Shown: positions 8,727-18,874 of the stretch, piece after piece
How positions within the stretch are numbered: the first letter of the stretch is position 1
Layout of the letters: every line of letters begins with the position of its first letter
Assembly: GCA_017881185.1 (NCBI GenBank)
Contig: JADGRE010000008.1
Span: forward strand, 1 to 55,980
Direction: 5' to 3'
From: Pseudomonadota bacterium
GTDB lineage: Bacteria > Myxococcota_A > Polyangia > Polyangiales > JAFGIB01
Length of the DNA: 55,980 nucleotides
Position numbers and translations under genes: made by a program
Notes under the pieces: generated by a model
Told to the model about the DNA's origin: nothing
Database searches by the model: none
What the model saw: the letters and a program-made list of their open reading frames with translations, nothing else

Positions 8727-10049
8727 CTACGGCTTGCTGCGTCGCAGGTACGCCGGAATGTCCAGCATTGCCTCGTCGTGGATCGCCGTCGCGCCAAAGC
8801 CACGGGCCGGTTGCACCTCTGCCATGGAGACCTGTTGGGCGGCGGCCGGCATCATCGCGGGGCGGCTCGGCGGACGTGATGCGATCACGTCGCGTGACAC
8901 GCTCTGGCGAGGCGCGGGCATCGTGGTGGTGCCCGTGCTGCGTGCCAGCACTTGCTGCGCGGCTGTGCGCACGCTGGGCGCATGGCTGCTGCCCATCGCC
9001 GCAGGCACCGAGACGTGCGAGCCGCGCGCGTTGAGGCCGGCCGCGCTGGCGGCTGCCACTGCGCTCTGCTCGCTCATGCCGACGTTGGCGTCGAAGCCGG
9101 TCGCGATGACCGTGACCTTGACCACGTCTTCCATGTTCGGGTCGGTGACCAAGCCGAAGATGATGTTGGCGTCTTCGTCAGCAGCCTCTTGGACCATGCT
9201 GGCGGCTTCGCGCACTTCCTTGAGCTTCACGTCGGGACCCGCGGTGAAGTTGATCAGGATGCCCGTCGCGCCTGCGATGGAGATGTCGTCGAGCAAGGGC
9301 GAGTTGATGGCGACGTCGGCGGCTTCCATGGCGCGATTGACGCCGCGGCCGTAGCCGGTGCCCATCAATGCCTTGCCGGTGCAGCTCATGATGGTGCGCA
9401 CGTCAGCGAAGTCGACGTTGATGACGCCCGAGCGCACGATGAGGTCGCTGATGCCGCGCACGGCTTGCAAGAGCACGTCGTCGGCGCGACGGAAGGCGTC
9501 GAGCATCGACATGTCGTCGTCGGCCACTGCGAGCAGTTTCTCGTTCGGAATCGTGATGATGGTGTCAACCGACTGGCCGAGCTCTTCGAGGCCCAGCAGC
9601 GCATTCTTCATGCGGCGCTTGCCTTCGAAGGCGAAAGGCTTGGTGACCACGCCCACCGTGAGCGCACCGGCATCACGCGCAATCTGCGCGATGATGGGCG
9701 CCGCGCCCGTACCTGTGCCGCCGCCCATGCCGGCGGTGACGAACACCATGTCGGCGCCCTGCAGATGATCGGCGATGCGCTGCACGTCTTCGAGCGCAGC
9801 CTTGCGGCCCACTTCTGGCGTGGCGCCAGCGCCGAGGCCGCGCGTGAGGTTCACGCCCAGCTGGATCTTCGCGCCGGCCGCGTTGGCCGCGAGCGCCTGC
9901 GTGTCGGTGTTGGCGGCGATGAACTCCACGCCATCCAGACCCGAGTGGATCATGGTGTTGAGGGCATTGCCACCGGCACCGCCCACGCCCACGACCTTGA
10001 TCTTTGCTTGCAGCTCCGCGTCGTCTGCGAAATCGATTGAAATGCCCAT
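8727..10049 (-). CDS. ftsZ: Cell division protein FtsZ
   Basis: FtsZ is the tubulin-like GTPase that polymerises into the cytokinetic Z ring. The 440-residue product has the nucleotide-binding GGAGGNALN near residue 23, the tubulin signature [10 protein letters not shown] at ~109-118, the T7-loop NVDFADV, and a variable linker ending in the conserved tail [11 protein letters not shown]. That tail binds FtsA and other partners. The ATG has a strong RBS, AGGAGG 6 nt upstream. It is the last gene of the dcw operon, 99 nt after ftsA, and is followed by a terminator. All hallmark residues look intact. Confidence 0.98.
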   Translation of the reverse strand: MGISIDFADDAELQAKIKVVGVGGAGGNALNTMIHSGLDGVEFIAANTDTQALAANAAGAKIQLGVNLTRGLGAGATPEVGRKAALEDVQRIADHLQGADMVFVTAGMGGGTGTGAAPIIAQIARDAGALTVGVVTKPFAFEGKRRMKNALLGLEELGQSVDTIITIPNEKLLAVADDDMSMLDAFRRADDVLLQAVRGISDLIVRSGVINVDFADVRTIMSCTGKALMGTGYGRGVNRAMEAADVAINSPLLDDISIAGATGILINFTAGPDVKLKEVREAASMVQEAADEDANIIFGLVTDPNMEDVVKVTVIATGFDANVGMSEQSAVAAASAAGLNARGSHVSVPAAMGSSHAPSVRTAAQQVLARSTGTTTMPAPRQSVSRDVIASRPPSRPAMMPAAAQQVSMAEVQPARGFGATAIHDEAMLDIPAYLRRSKP

Positions 10050-10125
10050 CGCCTGCCTCCTAAGAGCCCTTCGTATTTCCGGCGCTCATCGAGGATGCCC
10101 CCTCGCTGATGGCCGCTGATCATGC

Positions 10126-10141
10126 GGTGGCTACTGCCACC
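10126..10141 (-). promoter_or_regulatory. Stem-loop in the ftsA-ftsZ gap
   Basis: GGTGGC and GCCACC form a perfect 6-bp stem with a 4-nt loop shortly after the ftsA stop codon. It may influence the ftsA:ftsZ expression ratio or mRNA processing. No function is demonstrated by sequence alone. Confidence 0.3.
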
Positions 10142-10148
10142 CGAAACT

Positions 10149-11381
10149 TCAGAACACTTCCCGTAGCCAGTCGCCAAACTTGCCGCGCAGTGACGGGCCC
10201 GCCTTTGGTGAAAGACGGATCGGTTTGCGCATGCGCTCGACCGCCAGGCGTTCGGCGCCGTACTTCACGAGACCCACCGCAGTTGCATACGCGGGGCTCT
10301 TCACCACATCGGCCAAGCCGCCGACGCCGATTGGCATCGCGCGACGCGTGGGCAGACCCACGATTTGTTCTGCGAGCTCGGGCATGCCGTCGAGCAGCGT
10401 GGAGCCGCCGCACAACACCAGGCCCGAAGCCAGCATGTCCACGTAGCCCGTCTCCTTGAGCACGTGATGCACAGCCTGGAAGATCTCTTCCACGCGTGGC
10501 TCGATGATCTGCACGAGCACGTCGCGCGCCAGCACGCGCGCTGCGCGGCCGCCGACCGAGGGGACCTCGATGGTCTCGTCGGGATCGATCATGCTGGAGG
10601 CAGCGCAGCCGTACTTCATCTTGATGCGCTCGGCCTCGGCCATGGGCGTGCGCAGGCCTTGCGCGATATCGCTGGTGAGGTTCAAGCCACCGATGGGGAT
10701 GACGCTGGTGTGCACGGCCGCGCCGTCCACGTAGACGATGATGTCGGTGGTGCCGCCGCCGATGTCGATCAGCGCGACGCCGATCTCTTTCTCGTCGTCG
10801 GTGAGCGCGGCGTAGGCGCTGGCGAGCGGCTCGAGCACCACTTCGGCCACGTGCAGGTTGCAGCGCTCGGCGCACTTGATGATGTTCTGCACGCTGTGCG
10901 TGGCAGCTGTCACCACGTGCACGCGCGCTTCGAGGCGCACGCCGTTCATGCCGACGGGCTTGGTGATGCCGTCCTGGTCGTCGACGATGTACTCCTGCGG
11001 GAGCACGTGAATCACCTGGCGGTCGCCCGGCAGCGGAATGGCTTTGGACTGTTCGAGCACGCGCTCGACGTCGCCCTCGGCGACCTCGCGGTCGGAGATG
11101 GCGGCGACGCCCTCTTTGTTCATGCCGCGCACGTGGCTACCGGCGATGCCGGCATACACGGTCTGGATCTGGCAGCCGGCCATGGTCTCGGCCTGGTCGA
11201 TGGCAGCTCGAATCGCCTGCACGGTCGACTCGATGTTGACCACGACGCCCTTCTTCAGACCCTTGGACGGCACGCAGCCGATGCCGATGATGTCGATGCC
11301 GTCATCGACCTGCTCACCAACGATGGCGCACACCTTGGTTGTCCCGAGGTCCAGTCCTGCGATGAGTTGTGAGTCGGCCAT
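10149..11381 (-). CDS. ftsA: Cell division protein FtsA
   Basis: FtsA is the actin-like ATPase that tethers FtsZ to the membrane and signals to the septal synthesis machinery. The 410-residue product begins with the phosphate-1 motif GLDLGTTKV (~9-17), has the phosphate-2 motif IDIGGGTTDI (~205-214), and ends with an amphipathic membrane-targeting helix (GKFGDWLREVF). The ATG has a purine-rich RBS, AGGAAGGA. It sits between ftsQ (98-nt gap) and ftsZ (99-nt gap). These are the loosest spacings in the operon, so internal promoters may lie here. Confidence 0.97.
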   Translation of the reverse strand: MADSQLIAGLDLGTTKVCAIVGEQVDDGIDIIGIGCVPSKGLKKGVVVNIESTVQAIRAAIDQAETMAGCQIQTVYAGIAGSHVRGMNKEGVAAISDREVAEGDVERVLEQSKAIPLPGDRQVIHVLPQEYIVDDQDGITKPVGMNGVRLEARVHVVTAATHSVQNIIKCAERCNLHVAEVVLEPLASAYAALTDDEKEIGVALIDIGGGTTDIIVYVDGAAVHTSVIPIGGLNLTSDIAQGLRTPMAEAERIKMKYGCAASSMIDPDETIEVPSVGGRAARVLARDVLVQIIEPRVEEIFQAVHHVLKETGYVDMLASGLVLCGGSTLLDGMPELAEQIVGLPTRRAMPIGVGGLADVVKSPAYATAVGLVKYGAERLAVERMRKPIRLSPKAGPSLRGKFGDWLREVF

Positions 11382-11479
11382 GGTCCTTCCTGAAGCCTTT
11401 GTCCGCGCTGCTGCCTTCGAGAAATACAGAGGAACTTCCAGGCGACCAAAATATTTGCAAAATTGATCGCGTTGCCCGA

Positions 11480-12385
11480 TCAGCGCAGCCGCACCGTGAC
11501 GCGATCCGGACGCCGTTCGTTGTCCAAGTAGACGTAGGCCGCGCGCGAGCGCTTGTTCGAAAGTTCCGACAAAACAAGCTTCAAACGATTGAGCTTGCTG
11601 CGGAACGGAGCCTTGCCCAGCCGCACGTAGGTAGCATCGGGGCCCACATACAGGCTGAGCGATCCGTCGTCGTCGGCGTGAATTTCGGAGATGGGCTCGC
11701 GACGAAAAAGACCCGTGTCTTGGCAGTCTGCGAGCAGCCCCACGGCCGAGAGCAGCACCGCCACGGCGCCGTGCTTGTCGTGCTGCACTTGTTCGGGGTC
11801 GAGGCCGGTGATGAGCGGGAAGTCGGCGGGGTCGCCGGGGCCGAGCTTCTTGAAGGCGACGCCGTCTTCGCCCACGAGGTAGAGGTCGTCGAGTGCCAGG
11901 AGCGCAATCGGGTGATGCTCGCTGAGCTCGATGTGGTAGGTGCCGGGCAGGCGGCGGTTGACCGTGGCCGTGGCCACCCAGGGCTCGCGTAGCAGCTGCG
12001 CCTGAGCCTGCTCGGGGCTGGCCTGGAAGATGTTTTGTCCGAGCGCAAGCCCGGCCGCGCGCGCGACCTCGTCATGCGAGAGGTGGCTCGCGCCGTGCAC
12101 CTCGATGACCTTGGTCGCGAACGAGGGCGAGGTGCGTAGGTGCCGCTGCACGAGCTTGCTGACTGCATACAGGCCGGCGGAGGAAGCAGCGAGCACGACC
12201 ACGCCCGCGGCGATGGAGCCGGCGCGACGCAGCCACGACAGGCGCACGCGCATACGCTCGCGAAACACGGCGAAGCGCGCGCGAAACGGCACGCGCGGCG
12301 CGGCAGGCGGCGTGGTGCGGCGGTTCTCGGGCGGCGGCGTGGTGCGCCGGTTCTCCGGTGCTTTCGCTTTGTCTTTACGCGCCAT
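11480..12385 (-). CDS. ftsQ: Cell division protein FtsQ
   Basis: FtsQ is the bitopic scaffold of the FtsQBL complex. The 301 residues comprise a cytoplasmic Arg/Lys/Pro-rich tail (1-~50), one transmembrane helix ([21 protein letters not shown]), a POTRA domain ([20 protein letters not shown]...[13 protein letters not shown]) and an FtsQ/DivIB beta domain. The tail contains an exact 9-residue tandem repeat, PENRRTTPP twice, encoded by two 27-bp copies at about 12307-12360. Its ATG overlaps the end of murC by 11 nt, suggesting translational coupling. Confidence 0.92.
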   Translation of the reverse strand: MARKDKAKAPENRRTTPPPENRRTTPPAAPRVPFRARFAVFRERMRVRLSWLRRAGSIAAGVVVLAASSAGLYAVSKLVQRHLRTSPSFATKVIEVHGASHLSHDEVARAAGLALGQNIFQASPEQAQAQLLREPWVATATVNRRLPGTYHIELSEHHPIALLALDDLYLVGEDGVAFKKLGPGDPADFPLITGLDPEQVQHDKHGAVAVLLSAVGLLADCQDTGLFRREPISEIHADDDGSLSLYVGPDATYVRLGKAPFRSKLNRLKLVLSELSNKRSRAAYVYLDNERRPDRVTVRLR

Positions 12386-13769
12386 GGTCGTCGCCTTGCC
12401 AGCCGAGCGCCTTGAGCAGCTCGGGGCCCGTCTGGGTGATGTTGCCGGCGCCGAGGGTGATCACGATGTCGCCGGCCTGCAGGCGCGGCAGCATGCGCTG
12501 CGGCAGATCGGCGCGCTGCGCCACGTAGGTGACGTCGCGGTGGCCGTGATCGTGGATGGCGCGTGCCAGCGTCTGCGAGTCGGCACCCGGGATGGGTTTC
12601 TCGCCCGCGGCGTAGACGTCGGTGACGAAGAGCACGTCGGCGCGGTTGAAGGCGCGCGTGAGCTCGTCGAAGAGATGATGGGTGCGGCTGTAGCGATGCG
12701 GCTGGAACGCCACCACGATGCGCCGACCGTAGGCGCGCTGCGCGGCATCGAGGGTCGCCTCGACCTCGGCAGGATGATGACCGTAGTCGTCGACGACGGT
12801 GATGCCGGCGACCTCGCCGCGCACGGTGAAGCGCCGCTGCACGCCGCCGAAGCTCGATAGCGACTGCCGCACCACTGCGCGGTCCACGCCCAGCTCGTCG
12901 GCGATGGCGATGACGGCGAGCGCGTTCTGAACGTTGTGAACGCCGGGCATGCGCACTTCGAGCTCGCCCTGCCCCACGCCGCGCTGCACCAGCTCGAAGC
13001 GCGTCGATAGACCCGAGGACACCAAGTGCTTCGCGGAGTAGTCCGCCTGCGTGGACAAGCCGTAGGTGGTGATGCGCTTTTCGATGCGCGGCAGGATGTC
13101 TTGCAGGTGCGGGTTGTCGAGGCACGCCACGACCAAGCCGTAGAAGGGAACGTTGTTCGCGAAGGCGACGAACGCCTCTTTCACGGCGTCGAGCGTCTTG
13201 TAGTAGTCGAGGTGCTCGGGATCGATGTTCGTGATCGCCGACACCACGGGCACCAGGTGCAGAAACGAGCCGTCGGACTCGTCGGCCTCGGCGACCAAGA
13301 ACTTGCCGTGCCCCCGCGTGGCGCCCGAGCCCAGCGCGTTGAGCTTGCCGCCGATGATCACCGTCGGGTCGAGACCCGCGTTGCGCAGCACGGTAGCGAC
13401 GAGCGAGGTGGTGGTGGTCTTGCCATGCGAGCCGGCGATGGCGATGCCGTCTTGCAGGCGCATCAGCTCGGCCAGCATCTCGGCGCGTGGGATGACCGGG
13501 ATCGAGCGCTGACGGGCTTCGACCAGCTCGGGGTTGTCTCGTTTGACCGCAGAGGAGAACACCACGACGTCGGCGTCACGCACATGCTCGCTGGCGTGGC
13601 CCACGTGGATGCGCGCGCCCAGCTGCGCCAGATGTCGCGTGGTTTCGCCTTGCGAGAGATCGGAGCCACTGACGGAAAAGCCGTGCGCGAGCAGCACCTC
13701 GGCGATGCCGCTCATGCCGATGCCGCCGATGCCGACGAAGTGAATGGAGCGTATGCGCCCGCGAAACAT
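12375..13769 (-). CDS. murC: UDP-N-acetylmuramate--L-alanine ligase MurC
   Basis: MurC adds L-Ala to UDP-MurNAc, the first step of stem-peptide synthesis. The 464-residue protein has the N-terminal Rossmann motif [17 protein letters not shown] and the ATP-binding loop [12 protein letters not shown] of the Mur ligase family, followed by the central domain (EADESDGSF) and the C-terminal [10 protein letters not shown] motif. Length is normal. It sits between murG (16 nt upstream) and ftsQ (overlap). In many dcw clusters murB and/or ddl follow murC; neither is present here. Confidence 0.97.
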   Translation of the reverse strand: MFRGRIRSIHFVGIGGIGMSGIAEVLLAHGFSVSGSDLSQGETTRHLAQLGARIHVGHASEHVRDADVVVFSSAVKRDNPELVEARQRSIPVIPRAEMLAELMRLQDGIAIAGSHGKTTTTSLVATVLRNAGLDPTVIIGGKLNALGSGATRGHGKFLVAEADESDGSFLHLVPVVSAITNIDPEHLDYYKTLDAVKEAFVAFANNVPFYGLVVACLDNPHLQDILPRIEKRITTYGLSTQADYSAKHLVSSGLSTRFELVQRGVGQGELEVRMPGVHNVQNALAVIAIADELGVDRAVVRQSLSSFGGVQRRFTVRGEVAGITVVDDYGHHPAEVEATLDAAQRAYGRRIVVAFQPHRYSRTHHLFDELTRAFNRADVLFVTDVYAAGEKPIPGADSQTLARAIHDHGHRDVTYVAQRADLPQRMLPRLQAGDIVITLGAGNITQTGPELLKALGWQGDDHGA

Positions 13770-13785
13770 TCAGACTCCTGTGGCT

Positions 13786-15060
13786 CTAGCCGGTGATGTC
13801 GATCGGCAAGTCGATGGGTTTCAGACGAAGCTCGGCGCGCTTGACCTTGGGTCTGCGCGAGATGCGGGCGCGAGCGGAGGGCTCTTCGGGCTTGGGCGGC
13901 GCGGCGCTGGGCGCGGCCCCAGTGGCGGTGGACTGCTTGCTGGACTCGGGCAGACCGTCAGCTGGCACGCCGAGCCAAGCGCACAGATCGTCGACGATGG
14001 CGGCTGCCGCGTCGGGGCGCCCCAACTTGCGCGCGGCGTCGGCCATGGCGCGGCGGCGCGTGGTGCCACGCAAGAGATCGCGTACCTGGGAAGCGAGACC
14101 TTCCGCGCTGAGCTCTTCTTCGCGAATCGCCAGCGCTGCGCCGGCACGCTCGAGCGCAAACGCGTTCTTGGCCTGGTGGTCTTCGGCCGCATGCGGAAAC
14201 GGAATGAGCACCGAGGGCTTGCCGATGGCGCACAGCTCCGCGAGCGTGGTCGCACCGGCGCGCGCCACGACCAGGGAAGCGCTCGCGTACGCGCGCGCCA
14301 TGTCGTCGATGAACGGCACGACCTCGGCGTCGATGCCGAGGCCGCGGTAACGCTTGCGTACCTCGTCGACCATGCCGTCGCCGGTCTGGTGCAGCACGCT
14401 CACGTTCTGCGCGTTCACGCCCGCGAGCGCGAGCGCGACGGGCACCAGCTCGTTCAAGGTCCTGGCGCCTTGCGAGCCACCGAGCACCAGGATGCGTCGC
14501 GCGCGCGCTTCCACGCCGGCAGGGTCGTGACTGGCCAGGTACGCGGCCTCCACGAACGAGCGCCGCACCGGGTTGCCGAGCACGCGCGCCTTGGCGCCGA
14601 AGCGTGCGGCGGTCTCGGGATAGGTCAGGTACGCGCGACCGACCGTGCGCGCGAGCAAGCGGTTGGTGAGGCCGACGTGCGCGTTCTGTTCGAGCAGCGC
14701 CGTGGGGATGCGCATGGCTGCTGCCAAGAGCAGCACCGGGCCCGCAGCGTAACCGCCGAGGCCGAGCACCAGCTGCGGCTTGAACGACCGCAACGCGCCC
14801 GCTGCCTGGCCGGCGGAAACCGGCAAGAGCGAGACGTTGCGTAGCAGCTGCAACGGTGAGCGGCCAAGCAAGGGTTTCACGTCCATCAGCCGCAGCTCTT
14901 CGCCGAGCTTCGGCAGCACGCGCGCTTCGATGCCGCGCTCGGTGCCGACGAACAGCACTTTGACGTCCGGATTGCGCCGCCGCAGCTCTTCGACCACGGC
15001 GATGCCCGGAAACAAGTGCCCACCTGTGCCACCACCCGCGACCACGATTCGTTCGATCAT
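13786..15060 (-). CDS. murG: Lipid II synthase MurG
   Basis: MurG is the GT28 glycosyltransferase that adds GlcNAc to lipid I to form lipid II at the inner face of the cytoplasmic membrane. The N-terminal VAGGGTGGHLFPG glycine loop, the central LVLGGSQGAR and the AGATTLAELCAIGKP donor-site motif are visible. At 424 residues it is longer than the usual ~360. The excess is a C-terminal Pro/Ala/Lys/Arg-rich tail (from about residue 375) of low complexity that looks unstructured and basic, and may aid membrane contact. Its ATG overlaps the ftsW stop (ATGA). Confidence 0.96.
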   Translation of the reverse strand: MIERIVVAGGGTGGHLFPGIAVVEELRRRNPDVKVLFVGTERGIEARVLPKLGEELRLMDVKPLLGRSPLQLLRNVSLLPVSAGQAAGALRSFKPQLVLGLGGYAAGPVLLLAAAMRIPTALLEQNAHVGLTNRLLARTVGRAYLTYPETAARFGAKARVLGNPVRRSFVEAAYLASHDPAGVEARARRILVLGGSQGARTLNELVPVALALAGVNAQNVSVLHQTGDGMVDEVRKRYRGLGIDAEVVPFIDDMARAYASASLVVARAGATTLAELCAIGKPSVLIPFPHAAEDHQAKNAFALERAGAALAIREEELSAEGLASQVRDLLRGTTRRRAMADAARKLGRPDAAAAIVDDLCAWLGVPADGLPESSKQSTATGAAPSAAPPKPEEPSARARISRRPKVKRAELRLKPIDLPIDITG

Positions 15061-16391
15061 GCCACGCCTCCGAAAGCACGAGACGATTCCCCAGCACTAA
15101 CGACAGCACCGACCCTGGGACGAGATACGTTGAGCAACAGCCCCACGGCCAGACAGTTCACCAGCAGCGACGAGCCGCCGTACGAGATGAACGGGAGCAC
15201 GAGACCTTTGGTGGGCAAGAGCCCGACCGCCACCGCGAGGTTGGTGAAGGCCTGCGTGCCGAGAAAGAGCGTGATGCCGACGGCGAGGTAGGTGCCGTAT
15301 TCGTCCACCGCCGTGAATGCGGCGCGCAGGCCGCGCACTACGAGCAGCAGGAACGCAGCCACCATCGCGAGGAAGCCGAGGAAGCCGAGCTCTTCGCCGA
15401 TGATCGCACTGATGAAGTCGGTGTGCGCTTCGGGCAGGAACAAGAGCTTCTGGTGGCTGTCGCCGATGCCCACGCCCGTGGTGCCACCCGCGCCGAAGCT
15501 CATCAATGACTCGGCAATCTGGTAGCCAGCGCTGTGCCGGTACTGAAACGGCGACAAGAACGCCGTGATGCGGCGCATGCGGTACTCGGAGCCTGCGACC
15601 AGGTAGTAGACCATGGGCAGTGCCAGCATGCCGGCGCCCAGGATGTAGCCGAGGCGTGCGCCCGCCGTGAAGAGCATGAAGAAGGTGATGAGGCCGATCA
15701 TCACCGCGCTGCCGAAGTCCGGCTGCTTGAGGCACAAGATCATGACCACGCCGGCGCCGAGCACGTGCGGCAGAAACCCCACCGAGAAGCTGCGGATGCG
15801 CTCGGTCTTCTTCGACAGCGAATACGCCAGCCAACAGATCATCGCGACCTTGACGATCTCGGCGGGCTGGATGTGGATCGGGCCGACCGAGATCCAGCGG
15901 GCTGCACCGCCGGCCGCGTGACCGAAGCCGACCGCGGTGACGAGAAGAAGCGCCAACGCCGTCAGCAGGAACGGGTACGTGAGCGCGCGCAGCTTGTGAT
16001 AGTCGATGCTGGCCGTGACCACCATCACGCACAGGCCGAGCACGGCGAAGATGCTCTGGCGAATCAGGAAGTACTGACCGCTGCCGAAGCGCTGATGCGC
16101 GAACACCGCGCTCGCGCTGTAGACCATGACGATGCCGAAGGCGACCAGGGTGATCACGGTCGCGCTGAGCACGGCGTCCGCGGGACCGGTGACTTCGGGA
16201 TGCTTCACGGCCTTGGCGGGCTTGGTCGCGGCAGCCGCTGCGGGCGCCGTGGTTTTGCGCTCGCCGTCGCGCGACTTGCGGTCCGAGTCGGCCTCGCGCG
16301 GACGCTCTTCGGTGGGCGTGCTGCGCCGCACGCGCACGTTGCCCTCGGCGGGGCGCGCGGACGAGAACATGTTGCCGAGCATGCCCATCAC
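15057..16391 (-). CDS. ftsW: SEDS peptidoglycan polymerase FtsW
   Basis: FtsW is the septal SEDS glycosyltransferase that polymerises lipid II together with the FtsI transpeptidase. After a ~75-residue charged cytoplasmic extension, about ten hydrophobic segments follow, with SEDS landmarks such as KQPDFGSAVMIGLI and GLVLPFISYGGSSLLVN. The start is GTG 16391 (GTGA overlap with murD) or ATG 16388 (TGATG). At 444 residues it is slightly long because of the N-terminal extension. Confidence 0.96.
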   Translation of the reverse strand: MMGMLGNMFSSARPAEGNVRVRRSTPTEERPREADSDRKSRDGERKTTAPAAAAATKPAKAVKHPEVTGPADAVLSATVITLVAFGIVMVYSASAVFAHQRFGSGQYFLIRQSIFAVLGLCVMVVTASIDYHKLRALTYPFLLTALALLLVTAVGFGHAAGGAARWISVGPIHIQPAEIVKVAMICWLAYSLSKKTERIRSFSVGFLPHVLGAGVVMILCLKQPDFGSAVMIGLITFFMLFTAGARLGYILGAGMLALPMVYYLVAGSEYRMRRITAFLSPFQYRHSAGYQIAESLMSFGAGGTTGVGIGDSHQKLLFLPEAHTDFISAIIGEELGFLGFLAMVAAFLLLVVRGLRAAFTAVDEYGTYLAVGITLFLGTQAFTNLAVAVGLLPTKGLVLPFISYGGSSLLVNCLAVGLLLNVSRPRVGAVVSAGESSRAFGGVA

Positions 16392-17749
16392 TTGTCTCCC
16401 TCGAGCGCCTGCACGGCGGCGACGAACGCATCGCCTCGGTGGGCGTACGAGCGGAACATGTCGAAGCTGGCGCAGGCCGGCGCAAGCAGCACGGCATCGC
16501 CGGGCTTGGCGAGCTTGCGAGCGGCGAAAACCGCAGCCTCCATCGATTCGGCGTTCTCGATCGGGAAGCTCTCACCGCTGAGCGCTGCGCGAATGATCGG
16601 CGCCGCTTCACCGATGAGCACCACGGCAGCTGCGTGCGCGTGCAGACGCTCGCGCATCGGCTGGTAGTCGCCGCCCTTGTCCTTGCCGCCGGCGATCAAC
16701 ACGATGCGCTTGGCGCTGCCGGCAAGACCATCGATGGCCGCCACCGTGGCGCCGACGTTGGTCGCCTTGGAGTCGTTGTAGTAGGCCACACCATCGACAT
16801 CGGCCACGTGCACCATGCGGTGCGGCAGCCCGGTGAAGCTCTCCAGCACTGCAACGATGTGTTGCTTGGGTACGCCGGCGAGGCGCGCGCACAGCGCTGC
16901 CGCGCAAGCGTTGTCGACGTTGTGCTTGCCTTTGATGCGCAGCGCGCTCACCGGCAAGAGCACGCCGGTGGCGATGTCGGTGATCGCCCCGTCGATGACG
17001 CGCACCGAACCGCTGTCGCCGCCGAAGACGTACTGCTCTGCCGCGCCGTGCTCGGCCAAGCGATGGCAGAGCTCGTCACCCTCGGGCAGCACGGCGAAGT
17101 CGGCCTTGTGCTGACCGCGGAAGATGTTGGCCTTGGCGTGCGCGTAGGCCTGGAAGCTCGGGTAGCGATCGAGGTGGTCGTCGGTCACGTTGAGCAGCAC
17201 AGCCACGTTCACGCGCAGGCGGTCCACCCGTTCCAGCTGATAGCTCGACAGCTCCACGACCACGTAACCGCCGAGCTTCGCGGCGTCACTGCCGACCACG
17301 TCGGTGATGGGCGTGCCGAGATTGCCGCCCACGAAGGTGGGTCGACCCGTGTGCCTGCACATCTCACCGATCAACGTGGTCACCGTGCTCTTGCCGTTGG
17401 TGCCGGTGATGCCGATGACGGTCGACTCGATGAACCACGACGCCAGCTCGACCTCGCTCGCCACCGCGACGCCGGCCTTGTCGGCTGCATCGAGCGCAGG
17501 CATGGGCGGCACACCCGGGGAGAGCACAATCTGATCGACCGAAGTGAACAGCGCGGGATCGTGTGAGCCCAGCACGAGCTGCGCGCCGGCTGCGCGAACG
17601 GCTGCAGCTGCTTCGCCGAGCTCGCTCTCCGAACGCAGATCGTTGGCAATCACCTGAGCGCCGCGCGCAGCGAGCAAGCGCACCGCGGCCACTCCGCTCT
17701 TGCCGAGGCCCACCACCAACACGCGTTTGCCGTGCAAATCCACCGCCAC
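16388..17749 (-). CDS. murD: UDP-MurNAc-L-Ala--D-glutamate ligase MurD
   Basis: MurD adds D-Glu to UDP-MurNAc-L-Ala. Its 453 residues show an N-terminal VVGLGKSGVAAVRLL motif, the Mur ligase P-loop GITGTNGKSTVTTL, DHLDRYPS, and a C-terminal DSKATNVGATVAAI segment typical of MurD. The start is GTG at 17749, immediately abutting the mraY stop codon (TAAGTG), so translation is probably coupled. Confidence 0.97.
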   Translation of the reverse strand: MAVDLHGKRVLVVGLGKSGVAAVRLLAARGAQVIANDLRSESELGEAAAAVRAAGAQLVLGSHDPALFTSVDQIVLSPGVPPMPALDAADKAGVAVASEVELASWFIESTVIGITGTNGKSTVTTLIGEMCRHTGRPTFVGGNLGTPITDVVGSDAAKLGGYVVVELSSYQLERVDRLRVNVAVLLNVTDDHLDRYPSFQAYAHAKANIFRGQHKADFAVLPEGDELCHRLAEHGAAEQYVFGGDSGSVRVIDGAITDIATGVLLPVSALRIKGKHNVDNACAAALCARLAGVPKQHIVAVLESFTGLPHRMVHVADVDGVAYYNDSKATNVGATVAAIDGLAGSAKRIVLIAGGKDKGGDYQPMRERLHAHAAAVVLIGEAAPIIRAALSGESFPIENAESMEAAVFAARKLAKPGDAVLLAPACASFDMFRSYAHRGDAFVAAVQALEGDK

Positions 17750-18874
17750 TTACCTCAGCTTCAACGTGGAGAGGCTCGCGATCGCGAGCATGATCGAGAT
17801 GATCCAGAAACGAACGATGATCTTCGGCTCGGCCCAGCCCTTCTTCTCGAAGTGGTGGTGGATCGGCGCCATCAAGAAGATGCGCTTGCCGAACACCTTG
17901 AACGCGAACACCTGGCCCATGACGCTGACGGCTTCGATGACGAAGATGCCGCCGAGCAAGAGCGAGAGCAGCTCGTTCTTGGTGACCACCGCCAGCGAGC
18001 CGAGCCCACCGCCGAGCGCGAGCGAGCCGACGTCGCCCATGAACACCTGCGCTGGGTAAGTGTTGTACCAAAGGAAGCCCACACCCGCGCCGATCATGGC
18101 GCCGCAGTAGATCGACAGCTCGCTTGCGCTGGCGATCGACGGGATGTCGAGGTAGCGCGCGATGTCGTTGCCGAAGAGCGTGAGGCCCGCGAGGTACGCG
18201 AGCACGAGATAGGTGCCGGCGTTGATCATCACCGGGCCGATGGCCAGGCCGTCGAGACCATCGGTGAGGTTCACGGCGTTGGAGGTGCCGACGATGACGA
18301 ACGACGCGAACAACACGTACAGCCAGCTCGGCATCGAGATCGGGTGCTTCTCGAACGCCACGAACGGGACCGACAAACGATCGCGCAGCGCGTGCCAGTC
18401 GGCCGGCAAGCCCTTGCCGTACCAGAGGTAGCCGCACACACCCAGCGCGATGGCGAACTGCAACAAGAGTTTGTAGCGACCCGCGAGCCCACCGCTGTGC
18501 TTCTTGCGGATCTTCGCGGCGTCGTCGACGTAGCCGATGCCGCCGTAGAGCACGGTGATGGCCGCGACGAGCCACAACATGGTGTTGCGCGGGTCCGCCC
18601 ACAGCAGGGTGGCGGCGACCAGCGCGAGCAAGATGAGCGAGCCGCCCATGGTCGGTGTGCCGGCCTTGCTCAGGTGCGACGCCGGTCCATCGTCGCGCAC
18701 GACCTGGCCGATCTGCTTGGACTGCAGCGTGCGAATGAACCACGGGTAGAGCCCAAAGGTCAGCAGCATCGCGGTCATGGTCGCGGCGAGCATGCGGAAC
18801 GGCACGTAGCGCAACACGTTCAAGAACGAGAGCGCCGGGTGCACGTGCAGGGGATACAGCAGGTAGTAGATCAT
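17750..18874 (-). CDS. mraY: Phospho-MurNAc-pentapeptide-transferase MraY
   Basis: MraY transfers phospho-MurNAc-pentapeptide to undecaprenyl phosphate, making lipid I. The 374-residue polytopic protein has the family landmarks GTPTMGGSLIL, YVDDAAKI, NAVNLTDGLDGLA, GDVGSLALGGGLG and APIHHHFEKKGW. The start ATG 18874 overlaps the murF stop (ATGA). A longer frame reaching 19024 is rejected because its extra 50 residues are Arg/Gly-rich and unlike the family. Confidence 0.97.
   Translation of the reverse strand: MIYYLLYPLHVHPALSFLNVLRYVPFRMLAATMTAMLLTFGLYPWFIRTLQSKQIGQVVRDDGPASHLSKAGTPTMGGSLILLALVAATLLWADPRNTMLWLVAAITVLYGGIGYVDDAAKIRKKHSGGLAGRYKLLLQFAIALGVCGYLWYGKGLPADWHALRDRLSVPFVAFEKHPISMPSWLYVLFASFVIVGTSNAVNLTDGLDGLAIGPVMINAGTYLVLAYLAGLTLFGNDIARYLDIPSIASASELSIYCGAMIGAGVGFLWYNTYPAQVFMGDVGSLALGGGLGSLAVVTKNELLSLLLGGIFVIEAVSVMGQVFAFKVFGKRIFLMAPIHHHFEKKGWAEPKIIVRFWIISIMLAIASLSTLKLR

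Noticed and set aside
10365..11372. Long plus-strand open frame opposite ftsA
   Set aside because: Typical high-GC antisense shadow rich in His, Asp and Ala; ftsA is the real gene.
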